From contig CBDFFP010000002.1 in NCBI GenBank assembly GCA_965246855.1, positions 124,001-188,000 on the forward strand: a stretch of 64,000 bases of DNA, given 5' to 3'. The notes below the pieces were generated by a model. That model saw only the letters and a program-made list of their open reading frames with translations. It was not told where the DNA came from and made no database searches. Of this stretch, positions 7,649 to 15,564 are shown piece after piece (positions within the stretch are counted from its first letter, which is position 1; each line of letters starts with the position of its first letter). The translations under genes and the position numbers were made by a program. The DNA is from UBA1952 sp965246855. Lineage in GTDB: Bacteria; Bacteroidota; Bacteroidia; Chitinophagales; Chitinophagaceae.

Positions 7649-8584
7649 CTACTCCACTGCCGCCAGCATTTCTATCTCCGCTTCCCACGCCGGGCGTCCG
7701 CTTACCACGTGCTTTTCGCTGTGGTAGGAAGAGCGCACAAGCGGGCCGCTTTCCACATGGTCGAGACCCATTTTATAGCCTTCGTCGCGGTAGAAACGGA
7801 ACTCGTCGGGATGTACAAAACGCGCAACAGATAGGTGCTTCGGCGTGGGTTGCAGGTACTGCCCGATGGTTACCACATCGCAGCCATTGTCGGCAAGGTC
7901 GCGCAGGGTTTGCAGCACTTCCTCTTGCGCTTCGCCGAGGCCCAGCATGATGCCGCTTTTGGTGCGCATTCCGCCTTCCTTAAACCGCCGAATCACTTCC
8001 ATACTGCGGTGATATTTCGCCTGAATGCGCACCTTGCGCGTTAGCCGCTCCACCGTTTCAATATTGTGGCTCATCACTTCCGGCGCAGCATCGCAGAGGC
8101 GTTGAATGGCCGACGGGTCGCCTTTGAAATCGGGAACCAGCGTTTCTAAAGTTGTGTTGGGATTCAGCGCGCGCACCGCTTTAATGGTGTTGTACCACAC
8201 TTCCGCGCCGCCATCTTTCAGCTCGTCGCGGTCAACAGACGTAATCACCGCGTGCTTCACCTTCATCAAGAAAATCGCTTCGGCCACGCGCTGCGGCTCG
8301 TCCCAATCCACCGGCAAAGGCTTGCCCGTCGCCACCGCGCAAAAGCCGCAGGAGCGCGTGCAGATGTTTCCCAGAATCATAAACGTAGCTGTGCCTGCGC
8401 CCCAGCATTCACCCATATTCGGGCAACTTCCGCTTTCGCAAATGGTGTGGAGTTTGTGCTGCGTCACCAGCCCGCGCACATGCTTGTAGCCTTCGCCCGT
8501 CGGCAGGCGCACCTTCAGCCAGTCGGGTTTTTTGGTGCGGGTTTCTGCGGGCGGTGTCGTGCCAATTACTGGAAGCTCTTGCAT
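7649..8584 (-). CDS. lipA: Lipoyl synthase
   Basis: LipA is a radical SAM enzyme that inserts two sulfur atoms into protein-bound octanoyl groups to make the lipoyl cofactor of 2-oxoacid dehydrogenases. The 311 residues show both iron-sulfur sites: the auxiliary-cluster cysteines in CESGSCPNMGECW and the radical SAM motif CTRSCGFC. The C-terminal GPLVRSSYH matches the family's RSSY motif that ligates the sacrificial cluster. The size is typical. One client, the 2-oxoglutarate dehydrogenase complex, has its E1 gene in this window at 52921. Confidence 0.96.
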   Translation of the reverse strand: MQELPVIGTTPPAETRTKKPDWLKVRLPTGEGYKHVRGLVTQHKLHTICESGSCPNMGECWGAGTATFMILGNICTRSCGFCAVATGKPLPVDWDEPQRVAEAIFLMKVKHAVITSVDRDELKDGGAEVWYNTIKAVRALNPNTTLETLVPDFKGDPSAIQRLCDAAPEVMSHNIETVERLTRKVRIQAKYHRSMEVIRRFKEGGMRTKSGIMLGLGEAQEEVLQTLRDLADNGCDVVTIGQYLQPTPKHLSVARFVHPDEFRFYRDEGYKMGLDHVESGPLVRSSYHSEKHVVSGRPAWEAEIEMLAAVE

Positions 8585-8649
8585 CTGTCTGGAATTAAAG
8601 GCTCAAAATTACCTCACGCACTCTTGGCACCAAACACAACATTAGGTAT

Positions 8650-8741
8650 GTCATTCCGACGAAGGAGGAATCTCGCAGCAAGAAAGACACAGCAGGTTAG
8701 GAACAACATGAGTGAGATTCCTCGCTCCGCGCTCGGAATGA
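8650..8741. repeat. Dispersed inverted-repeat element (GAATGAC family), copy 1
   Basis: Starts GTCATTCCGACGAAGGAGGA and ends in the related inverted GCTCGGAATGAC, 92 bp in all. Copies 2 and 3 lie at 26611-26727 and 30206-30295. It sits between the 5' end of lipA and the 3' end of the next leftward gene. Confidence 0.7.
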
Positions 8742-8757
8742 CCCGCATTTCATGTAG

Positions 8758-9621
8758 CTAATCTCTTTTCCCCGCATACCGCTTTCCAAAGTGAATTGCC
8801 GCATACACATTCAGGAACAAAGACTGCGGTTTTTTAGTGGCCATAATTTCCACGGCCTGCGTGTAATATTCCGCCGTAATGCCGGTTTCCAAAGCGGTAA
8901 TCATCTTCTTGTTGTTGGCAAAGTCAAACCGCAACGCCGTTTTATAGTGCAGCCCGATATTCACCTTTGTCTCACTCAATCCTTCCGTTAAAGGTGCTCT
9001 ACCCGTAACGCGGCTTACATCCAAAAAGGTGCTTGCATTCACGTCATTGTATCTCAGTGGTTCCAGTGCGCCGCTTGTGGGCGAAAAGCCCATGACGTAG
9101 TACGGTTTCACCAGCCCCACCGCCAGCCCGCCGCCGTTCACCCAATGGATAGAAACCGTGTTCGGCTCCGGCTTGCCGCCAATCATTCTGCGGAAGTTCA
9201 TGCCCAGCTTTACGGCGTAGAAATTATTCACCTTGCCGTACGTATAGCTCTGCGATTTAGCCGTCTGCGACGGGTCCGTTCCCTGCGAAGTTTTCAATTC
9301 ATTCGGGCTGAAATGCTCGGTAAATTCCAGACTGAAAGAGCGCACATTGTAGAACATATTGGCGCGCTCGCCCGTCTCTTCTGTACGGACATTTCCCCTC
9401 TCCAGAATCACACTGTAGCCGTCAGAATTGATTTGCAGTCCACCGGAAAATTCCCGGTTAATTGGCTTCGGTTTGGGCTTCACCACGCGCCGGATGGGCG
9501 GTTTGGGTTTGGGCGGAGCAACAATTGTTCTGACCGAATCGGCAGTTACAACCGACTGCGCCTTTCCCTCTTGCGAGAAAAGGGAAAAAGAAGCGGCGAG
9601 GGAAAGGAATAAGGCGCGCAT
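8758..9621 (-). CDS. Secreted/outer-membrane-type protein of unknown function
   Basis: A signal peptide ends near residue 22 (GKAQS). A proline/lysine linker rich in PKPKPPI follows, then a beta-rich domain with alternating aromatic residues (YNVRSFSLEFTEHFSP) that suggests outer-membrane strands or a periplasmic beta fold. Total length is 287 residues. I cannot assign a named family. It is divergent from the OsmC gene at 9708. Confidence 0.65.
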   Translation of the reverse strand: MRALFLSLAASFSLFSQEGKAQSVVTADSVRTIVAPPKPKPPIRRVVKPKPKPINREFSGGLQINSDGYSVILERGNVRTEETGERANMFYNVRSFSLEFTEHFSPNELKTSQGTDPSQTAKSQSYTYGKVNNFYAVKLGMNFRRMIGGKPEPNTVSIHWVNGGGLAVGLVKPYYVMGFSPTSGALEPLRYNDVNASTFLDVSRVTGRAPLTEGLSETKVNIGLHYKTALRFDFANNKKMITALETGITAEYYTQAVEIMATKKPQSLFLNVYAAIHFGKRYAGKRD

Positions 9622-9707
9622 GACAGTGCTAAAATAACGCTTTTGCGCGGTGGAAGTTGAAGCCGCACCAAAAGCCAGTAATTTGCAACTAAAAATTTCA
9701 CGCCCTT

Positions 9708-10127
9708 ATGACTTCCACTGTTGTGTATCAAGGCGGACTGCGCACCGAAGCGACGCATCTGCAATCGGGAACTGTTATCCTTACCGACGCACCTACCGAC
9801 AATCACGGACGCGGCGAAGCATTTTCGCCCACCGACTTGGTAGCTACCGCGCTCGCTTCCTGCATGGCAACCATTATGGGCATCGCCGCGCAAACGCACG
9901 GACTGGAAATCACCGGAACGCGTTTTGAAGTGTTGAAAATCATGGCCGCCGAGCCGCGCCGCATCGGTGAAATCATCGTGGACATTCACTACCCGCTTGG
10001 CCTTTCTCTTTCTGAAAAAGAAAAAGCGATTTTAGAGCGTGCCGCCCTCACCTGCCCTGTTTTTGAAAGTCTGCATCCCGACTGCAAAAAAACGGTTTCC
10101 TTTTTTGGCGGGAACGGCGCGGTGTAA
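9708..10127 (+). CDS. OsmC/Ohr-family peroxiredoxin-like protein
   Basis: OsmC/Ohr proteins reduce organic hydroperoxides with two cysteines. This 139-residue protein has both: ALASCMATIMG and ALTCPVFESLHP, in the usual positions, along with the SPTDLVATAL helix start. It is a cytoplasmic dimer in characterised relatives. A second OsmC-like gene lies at 47900. Hairpins of the AGAGACG family follow at 10145. Confidence 0.88.
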   Translation: MTSTVVYQGGLRTEATHLQSGTVILTDAPTDNHGRGEAFSPTDLVATALASCMATIMGIAAQTHGLEITGTRFEVLKIMAAEPRRIGEIIVDIHYPLGLSLSEKEKAILERAALTCPVFESLHPDCKKTVSFFGGNGAV

Positions 10128-10144
10128 AATTTTGGAAGACGCGA

Positions 10145-10206
10145 TAAATCGCGTCTCTACATCGGTGATTTTATTTGGTAGAGACGTCCATTTATGACGT
10201 CTCTTT
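10145..10206. repeat. Two AGAGACG-family hairpins
   Basis: GACGCGATAAATCGCGTC and AGAGACGTC(cattta)TGACGTCTCT lie in tandem between convergent genes. They resemble the pair at 52805-52892 and could serve as bidirectional terminators. Confidence 0.6.
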
Positions 10207-10228
10207 CAAAGTATTTGGCGGAGAAAAA

Positions 10229-11506
10229 TCATCCCACTGCGCTGCGTAGAATCTTCAATCCCACCGCGCAATTCAAACAATCTTTCCGGCTGCAATAATG
10301 GTTGTAAAGCTCCAGCATTCCCTGCGAAGCGGAAGCGTTGCGCGGCTTCCAACCCGTGCCGGAAAAGGGACGAATAAGGCTGTTTTTTTCCGGCGGCATT
10401 TGGTCTAAAAAAGCTTCTGCTTTCTCGCGCTCCGTTTCGCTGCTAGAGTGTTTCGCGCGCAGGTATTTCAGCGGTGCAAGGACATTGATAACCAAGTTTT
10501 CGGCAGAGCTTTTGCCCAGAAATTTTTCCTGCGCGCGGTGTTCTTTTTCGGCATTGAAAGTAGTGTGGCTGTGCCAGTATTCGCTTACCGGAACCTGTAA
10601 TTTTTCCACCGCTTTTTCTACGTTCTCTACGTCTAAAAGTCCAGTTAGGTTTTCACCTAAATGGTGCAGCAACGAAGCGAATTGCGCGATGCGAATCGTA
10701 GGAAAATTAGCCGGGTGCATCCTGAGGAATTTCCAGCCGTGCGCGGGAAGTGGTTGCAGCAAATACTTGTGTTGGAGATACGCGTATTCCGCTTTGAGAC
10801 TTTCAGTGTAAGGATGAATACCTTTTTCCGGCAGCAATCCCGATTGCCCGAAAAGCAAGGCTTCCAAAGCAGAAAGTTGCGTGCGGTTTTTAAGGAGAAT
10901 CTGAAGCGGAATGCTTTGCGCCAGTCGCTGGAAAGGCTCGGCGTTTACCTTGAAACCCATACCCGCCGCGAGGCGTTCATACAGCAGTCCGGCGAAGTCG
11001 CCCTTAAGCGCTGAAAGGCGCGTTTCATACTCCTCAAAGCGGCGTTCCCAGCGTTGCGAAAGCATCCGCGTGAGCCAAGATTCCTTCACCATTTCCGAAA
11101 CCTTTTGGTGTTGGTGCGCGCATGGCAACGGCTCTACCGTTTGCAACAAACCGGCGTATTGCGCAGGAATTTGGGGTGGGATATGCGGCCCTAAAACCAG
11201 CACCGGAATGCCGGGCGCAGCGTTGGGAAAATCGTCTTCCAATACCACATGCAGCACGACAGATTTATAGGCTTCGTCGGCAGTGTGGCCGTGCTTTATC
11301 CAATCGCTGCTGCGCAAGTGCATTTCCACCGCGCCCGCCAGAAGCGTACTTCCAATCCGAATCCGCGCCCCGGAAAAATCCGGCCCGGAGTGGCGGTTCA
11401 GCGTTCCGGGATGCACCACCGTTACCGGCTCGCCTGCGGTGGTTTGAAGTCCGCCGGGCTGGTACAGACTGTATTGCCAAATGGATTGTAGCAGCGCTTC
11501 CTGCAT
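10229..11506 (-). CDS. DUF2851-family protein
   Basis: The 425 residues carry the hallmarks of this Bacteroidota family: LQSIWQYSLY at the N-terminus, HPGTLNRHSGPDFSGARIRI, a WIKHGH segment and VVLHVVLEDD. No biochemical function is established for the family. There is no signal peptide. The C-terminus contains CSRKDCLNCAVG, a cysteine cluster that might bind metal. Confidence 0.85.
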   Translation of the reverse strand: MQEALLQSIWQYSLYQPGGLQTTAGEPVTVVHPGTLNRHSGPDFSGARIRIGSTLLAGAVEMHLRSSDWIKHGHTADEAYKSVVLHVVLEDDFPNAAPGIPVLVLGPHIPPQIPAQYAGLLQTVEPLPCAHQHQKVSEMVKESWLTRMLSQRWERRFEEYETRLSALKGDFAGLLYERLAAGMGFKVNAEPFQRLAQSIPLQILLKNRTQLSALEALLFGQSGLLPEKGIHPYTESLKAEYAYLQHKYLLQPLPAHGWKFLRMHPANFPTIRIAQFASLLHHLGENLTGLLDVENVEKAVEKLQVPVSEYWHSHTTFNAEKEHRAQEKFLGKSSAENLVINVLAPLKYLRAKHSSSETEREKAEAFLDQMPPEKNSLIRPFSGTGWKPRNASASQGMLELYNHYCSRKDCLNCAVGLKILRSAVG

Positions 11507-11577
11507 AAAGTATCAAGACACAAGTATCAAGAGAAAATTTCTAAAAACCAAATTCCAAAAAGCCAGCGTCAAAAGCT

Positions 11578-12423
11578 TTACAACGCGTCACCCCTCTCCT
11601 TCGGAGAGGGGCTAGGGGAGAGGCACCACTTCGCCATTTGCGCTTGATAATCACGTGCCGCTTCGCCCGCTTTCTCCGCAAAATCATCCTCTTTTGTAAG
11701 GCTGCAAATGCCCCGGCTCACGTTAATCAGCAAACCGCCATCGGCATTGCATCCCGCCGCGCAAACAGAGGCCACATCACCGCCCTGCGCGCCCACGCCG
11801 GGCACAAGAAAAAAATGTTCGGGCAGGAGACTGCGGATATGCCGCAGCCCTTCGGGGTTCGTCGCGCCCACCACAAACATCAGGTTTTCCGGGCTTCCCC
11901 AAGAGGCGGTTTTGCGCAGCACCACTTCATACACGCGCTCACCGCTTTCGGTTTTTAGCAACTGAAAATCTGCGTTGCCGCCGTTGCTTGTCAGGCCCAA
12001 AACGATGCCCCATTTTCCGGGATATTGCAGGAAAGGCGCAACGCTGTCTTCACCCATATATGGCGCAATCGTTACCGCGTCAAAAGGGTAAGTTTGGAAA
12101 AAAGTACGGGCGTATTGCTGCGCGGTGTTTCCAATGTCGCCGCGCTTGGCGTCGGCAATGGTGAGGCAGTCGGGGCCAATGTATTTCCGGGTTTCTTCGA
12201 GCGCCTTCCAGCCTTCTTCGCCCTGCGCTTCGTAGAAAGCGGTATTGAGCTTATAGGCAACCGCAAAATCGCGCGTCGCGTCAATGATGGCGCGGTTGAA
12301 TTGCAGAACAGCATCCTGTTTTCCGGCCAGCGCGTGGGGCAGATTTTGCGGGTCAGTATCCAAGCCGACACATAGCAGCGAGCGTTTTTCACGAATGGCG
12401 GCTATGAGTTGCGCGCGGGTCAT
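11578..12423 (-). CDS. pyrF: Orotidine 5'-phosphate decarboxylase (type 2)
   Basis: PyrF converts OMP to UMP, the last step of pyrimidine synthesis. The 281 residues show the type-2 pattern: LLCVGLDTDPQNLP at the N-terminus, the catalytic region IADAKRGDIGNTA with Asp-Lys, and a phosphate site near VPGVGAQGGD. The start overlaps the stop of the upstream 12719 gene by 4 bp. The last ~11 residues (LSPSPSPKERG...) are translated from a dispersed repeat (11587-11623) and are probably not ancestral. Confidence 0.95.
   Translation of the reverse strand: MTRAQLIAAIREKRSLLCVGLDTDPQNLPHALAGKQDAVLQFNRAIIDATRDFAVAYKLNTAFYEAQGEEGWKALEETRKYIGPDCLTIADAKRGDIGNTAQQYARTFFQTYPFDAVTIAPYMGEDSVAPFLQYPGKWGIVLGLTSNGGNADFQLLKTESGERVYEVVLRKTASWGSPENLMFVVGATNPEGLRHIRSLLPEHFFLVPGVGAQGGDVASVCAAGCNADGGLLINVSRGICSLTKEDDFAEKAGEAARDYQAQMAKWCLSPSPSPKERGDAL
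11587..11623. repeat. Dispersed CTCTCC hairpin inside the pyrF 3' end
   Basis: CCCCTCTCCTTCGGAGAGGGG forms a near-perfect hairpin and is followed by a second GGGGAGAGG arm. A related element lies at 62579-62614. Here it overlaps the last codons and stop of pyrF. Confidence 0.7.
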
Positions 12424-12719
12424 GAAGCAGAATATTTGCCGGTCTTGTCGGAAATGCGCAGGTCTTGGGTAAAACTGCGATGCAGCTTTAGGTTCACAAT
12501 AATTTCTTCGGCACCTGACTGACGGGCGGTTTCCTGCATTTCACTCAGCACCTTGAACACTTGTTCGTAAGGGCCTTCAATAGTGGTTTCAAACGGGCCA
12601 ATGGCATGTTTGAGACCCGACTGCCGCAACACGGCAATGGCGGCGTCAATGATTTCGTAGGTATTATCCTGAGCGGTGCGCAGCGGGAGAAGCTGAACGG
12701 CGAGATTAACGGAGTACAT
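12420..12719 (-). CDS. Thiamine-binding / MTH1187-like (DUF77) protein
   Basis: The ATG at 12719 gives 99 residues with a clean start (MYSVNLAVQLLPL); the frame extends further but upstream sequence is a hairpin region. The GLKHAIGPFETTIEGPYEQVF segment is typical of the MTH1187/YkoF-like ferredoxin-fold family, members of which bind thiamine or its pyrimidine part. The stop overlaps the pyrF start (ATGA), so the two are co-transcribed and probably translationally coupled. Confidence 0.8.
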   Translation of the reverse strand: MYSVNLAVQLLPLRTAQDNTYEIIDAAIAVLRQSGLKHAIGPFETTIEGPYEQVFKVLSEMQETARQSGAEEIIVNLKLHRSFTQDLRISDKTGKYSAS

Positions 12720-12751
12720 AAAGAGCTTTGAAGGAAAAATAGCGCAAATAA

Positions 12752-12790
12752 AAAAGACAGCGGCTATCTTTTCAAATAACTGCTGTCTTA
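12752..12790 (-). terminator. Possible second terminator downstream of tRNA-Met
   Basis: On the minus strand, AAGACAGC pairs with GCTGTCTT, which is followed by TTTTTAT. It lies just before the 12719 gene and would isolate it from the tRNA transcript. Confidence 0.5.
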
Positions 12791-12883
12791 AAATTTTAAG
12801 AAAAAAATCTCCAGCTTTAATTTGCTTACAGTGGTAACTTTTTTGGTAACCTCCATGCGCCGCAGAAACCCTCTTAAAAATGA

Positions 12884-12912
12884 CCGGAAGCCTTTTGGAC
12901 AAAGGCTTCCGG
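12884..12912 (-). terminator. Rho-independent terminator of tRNA-Met
   Basis: A 12-bp stem (CCGGAAGCCTTT with its complement) and a 5-nt loop begin 7 bp after the tRNA 3' end. On the minus strand the stem is followed by TCATTTTT. Confidence 0.75.
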
Positions 12913-12918
12913 CTGATG

Positions 12919-12992
12919 TAGCGAGAACGGGAGTTGAACCCGTGACCTCAGGGTTATGAATCCTGTGCTCTAACCAACTGAGCTATCTCGCC
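12919..12992 (-). tRNA. tRNA-Met (anticodon CAU)
   Basis: Read on the minus strand, the 74 nt fold as a cloverleaf: acceptor arm GGCGAGA with TCTCGCT, D arm GCTC...GAGC, anticodon stem CAGG...CCTG around loop TTCATAA, and T arm ACGGGTTCAACTCCCGT. The anticodon is CAT. A paired (G-U) first acceptor position and the standard D arm point to an elongator-type Met tRNA (or an Ile2 tRNA if the C is modified). CCA is not encoded. Confidence 0.93.
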
Positions 12993-13027
12993 AAATGGGC
13001 CGCGAAGATAAGCGGCGAGGCTTTTTT

Positions 13028-13453
13028 CTACAAATGCAATTTTCGCCGGAAATCTTCTGACAATTGGACCACCTTTCTTTCTTCATAGTTGAAGGCCACC
13101 ATGCCGGTACGCACCTCAGCTACGATAGTATTTTTCTCTTTCGTCATCCGGTAATAGAACGAAAAACTTTTGGCCGTCGCGTCATCTGCCCACACGGCGA
13201 TGTCCAGACTTTCTCCATAAAAAGCCTCAGCGCGAAAAGCAATTTCCGCATCGGCCATGATAAGGCTGTGGCCTGCGCAATCCATTTCTGTAAAGCCGTA
13301 GTGTTCCAGCGTTCTTGCCCGCGCTTCATGCGCCAGTTGCAGCACGCGGTCATTACCCAGGTGGCCGCCGTAGTTCATGTCGGAAATGCGTAGCGGGAAA
13401 AGAAAAGTTGCCAGCGGCGGACGGTCGGGGAAGGTTATTTTTACGCGCTTCAC
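13028..13453 (-). CDS. Acyl-CoA thioesterase, 4-hydroxybenzoyl-CoA type (hotdog fold)
   Basis: The open frame extends to 13900 but overlaps the FAH-family gene on the other strand. The GTG at 13453 gives 141 residues, normal for the family. The sequence RISDMNYGGHLGNDRVLQLAHEAR resembles the active-site loop of hotdog thioesterases (D-x-N-x-H-x-N/D-N), and the SFSFYYRM strand is typical. It probably hydrolyses a small acyl-CoA. Only 15 bp separate its start from the divergent gene at 13469. Confidence 0.8.
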   Translation of the reverse strand: MKRVKITFPDRPPLATFLFPLRISDMNYGGHLGNDRVLQLAHEARARTLEHYGFTEMDCAGHSLIMADAEIAFRAEAFYGESLDIAVWADDATAKSFSFYYRMTKEKNTIVAEVRTGMVAFNYEERKVVQLSEDFRRKLHL

Positions 13454-13468
13454 GAAAAGAATTTTTGG

Positions 13469-14080
13469 ATGAAAATCATCTGCATTGGCCGAAATTATGC
13501 CCGGCATATTCAGGAGTTGAAAAACGCCACGCCGCAAGAGCCGGTTATCTTTCTGAAACCCGAAACGGCGCTGCTTCCGGTATGCGAAGAGGCTAACATT
13601 CCGCCTTTTACAGAAGACCTGCACTACGAGTGTGAACTCGTGGCGCGTGTGGGGAAAGAGGGGAAAAATATTCCCGCTTCGGATGCCGCAAACTACATTG
13701 ACGCACTCACGCTCGGCATTGATTTCACAGCCCGCGACGTGCAAGAAGAGCTGAAAGCGAAAAGTCTTCCGTGGGAACTGGCAAAAGCATTTGACGGCTC
13801 GGCGGCAGTAGGAAATTTCCTGCCCGCAAGCGATTTTTCCGATTGGAAAGACCTGCGGTTTCAGCTTCACAAAAACGGCGAACTGGCCCAAGACGGACAT
13901 ACAGCAGACATGCTTTTTCCGGTGACGGAAATCGTGGCTTTCGCTTCGCGTTATTTCACGTTGCTGCCCGGTGATTTCATTTTCACCGGCACGCCCGAAG
14001 GTGTTGGCCCGGTTAAAAGCGGCGACGTTTTAATGGGCACTTTGGCAGGGAAAGCGGTGCTGAATCTGGTTGTTTCATGA
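13469..14080 (+). CDS. Fumarylacetoacetate hydrolase-family protein
   Basis: The 203 residues match the FAH-fold core: MKIICIGRNYARHIQELKN at the N-terminus, the metal ligands in YECELVARVGKEGKNI (ExE) and IDFTARDVQ (D), and the closing FTGTPEGVGPV. Characterised relatives are acylpyruvate hydrolases or oxaloacetate tautomerases/decarboxylases. The single-domain size fits this group. Divergent from the thioesterase gene. Confidence 0.9.
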   Translation: MKIICIGRNYARHIQELKNATPQEPVIFLKPETALLPVCEEANIPPFTEDLHYECELVARVGKEGKNIPASDAANYIDALTLGIDFTARDVQEELKAKSLPWELAKAFDGSAAVGNFLPASDFSDWKDLRFQLHKNGELAQDGHTADMLFPVTEIVAFASRYFTLLPGDFIFTGTPEGVGPVKSGDVLMGTLAGKAVLNLVVS

Positions 14081-14121
14081 ACATTTATAACGGCTAACTT
14101 CGCTCCAATCATTTTCTGTTT

Positions 14122-14142
14122 GGGCGACCACAAAGGTCGCCC
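14122..14142. repeat. GGGCGACC dispersed hairpin
   Basis: GGGCGACC-acaaa-GGTCGCCC is followed by CCTACCG. Related but degenerate copies lie at 41930-41953 and 62664-62691. Confidence 0.55.
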
Positions 14143-14206
14143 CTACCGTTTAAGCATTTCCCAAAGGACGACCGCAAAAACTGCTCTTGCCCTTATCTAT
14201 TTCTCC

Positions 14207-14710
14207 ATGAAAATTTCCTTTTTTCTCGCCGGAATATTCTTGTGCATTTTCTCCGCAAAAGCCCAACAAACGGATGCGGGTAGCAGCCGAATTGGTTGCA
14301 TAGAGCCGGACACGCGATTGCTGCTGGATGAAGTGCGCCAGCACTACGCTGTGCAGGGTTTCGCGGTAGTGCGCAGCGCGATGCTAAACATGACTTCGGC
14401 CCAGCCCTTTTCGGTGATTATTGAGTTGAGCGAAAAGGAGAATTACCAGATTGCATTCGTAGCAAACAAAGACGCGCGGAACATGGAAACGGAAGTATTG
14501 GCTCCGAACCGCGAGAAGATTTTTAAGGAGTCCAACCGCATTCCGAAAACCGGCAAGCGCGTGATTTCTTTTCCACTCAAACTGAGCCGCACCGACGCAT
14601 ATCTGTTCATCATGGAACAGCGCCTGCGTCACGACGACGAAACCTGCGGCGGCTTTCTGATGCTGCGCGACACACTGAAAAACCGCATGGCGGTAGTGGT
14701 TCCTTTTTAG
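14207..14710 (+). CDS. Exported protein of unknown function
   Basis: Although the frame is open from 14120, the ATG at 14207 places a signal peptide (MKISFFLAGIFLCIFSAKAQ) at the N-terminus, giving 167 residues, probably periplasmic. The mature part is a beta-rich domain with two cysteines (IGCIEPD and ETCGGF) that might pair. I do not recognise the family. Confidence 0.65.
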   Translation: MKISFFLAGIFLCIFSAKAQQTDAGSSRIGCIEPDTRLLLDEVRQHYAVQGFAVVRSAMLNMTSAQPFSVIIELSEKENYQIAFVANKDARNMETEVLAPNREKIFKESNRIPKTGKRVISFPLKLSRTDAYLFIMEQRLRHDDETCGGFLMLRDTLKNRMAVVVPF

Positions 14711-14762
14711 ATTGTTCCGTTTGAAAAAGCAAAGTGCCGTAAAAGGGGAAGGTTCTTGTCGG

Positions 14763-14813
14763 AAATCTTTTGTTACCCCGAAGGGGCCTTAGCGGACGCA
14801 AGCTGGCAAGATC
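14763..14813. repeat. Half copy of the CACCCCGAAGG element
   Basis: AAATCTTTTGTTACCCCGAA and the following GGGGCCTTAGCGGAC match the left half of the full inverted element at 39984-40054. The right half is absent. Confidence 0.55.
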
Positions 14814-14856
14814 CTCTTATCACTAAAAGAGAGCCTAACCTTTTACTTAATCATCT

Positions 14857-15534
14857 ATGGAAGTCGCTATTGAACCCTCTTGGAAAGCCGTTTTAGAAGC
14901 GGAATTTCAGAAGCCGTATTTCGGGCAGATTGTGCAGTTTTTAAAGGAAGAAATCGGCAAAGGGAAAAAGATTTTTCCGGCTGGAAATGCCATTTTCAAC
15001 GCCTTTAAATTCACGCCTTTTGACGCGGTGGAAGTAGTAATTCTGGGGCAAGATCCATACCACGGAATCGGGCAGGCGCACGGGCTTTCATTTTCGGTTC
15101 CAAAGGGCGTTCCGGTGCCACCTTCGCTGCAAAATATCTACAAGGAAATTCAGACAGAATATGGCTTTCCGATTCCCCATTCCGGCAATCTGGAATCTTG
15201 GGCGAAGCAAGGCGTTTTGCTGATTAACGCATCGCTTACGGTGGAAGCACACATAGCCAATTCCCACACCAAAATCGGCTGGAACAACTTTACCGATGCG
15301 GTGATTTACGAACTGGCGGCGCGGAAGAAAAACCTTGTGTTTATGCTCTGGGGGAAGTTTGCGCAGGGCAAATCCATTCTGATACCGGCGGGCAAACATT
15401 TGCTCCTCAAAAGCGCCCATCCTTCTCCCCTATCTGCGCACAACGGCTTCTTTGGAAACGGCCATTTCAAAGCCGCTAACGACTACCTGGAAGCGCATAG
15501 AAAAACGCCTATTGACTGGCGCATTTCGGAATAA
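14857..15534 (+). CDS. ung: Uracil-DNA glycosylase (family 1)
   Basis: Ung removes uracil from DNA and starts base-excision repair. The 225 residues include the water-activating motif GQDPYHGIGQAHGLSFSV, the uracil-contact region LLINASLTV, and the DNA-intercalating loop HPSPLSAHNGFFG near the C-terminus. Length is standard. The dUTPase at about 22.4 kb acts on the same problem by lowering dUTP. Confidence 0.97.
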   Translation: MEVAIEPSWKAVLEAEFQKPYFGQIVQFLKEEIGKGKKIFPAGNAIFNAFKFTPFDAVEVVILGQDPYHGIGQAHGLSFSVPKGVPVPPSLQNIYKEIQTEYGFPIPHSGNLESWAKQGVLLINASLTVEAHIANSHTKIGWNNFTDAVIYELAARKKNLVFMLWGKFAQGKSILIPAGKHLLLKSAHPSPLSAHNGFFGNGHFKAANDYLEAHRKTPIDWRISE

Positions 15535-15564
15535 ACGGCTAACGGTAACTTCGTTCGCACTGCC

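Noticed and set aside
6210..7727. Long plus-strand ORF across the histidine kinase
   Set aside because: It is the antisense shadow of a clear kinase gene; no domain is recognisable.
13454..13900. N-terminal extension of the thioesterase (290-residue frame)
   Set aside because: It lies entirely antisense to the FAH-family gene; normal thioesterase length is reached from the GTG at 13453.
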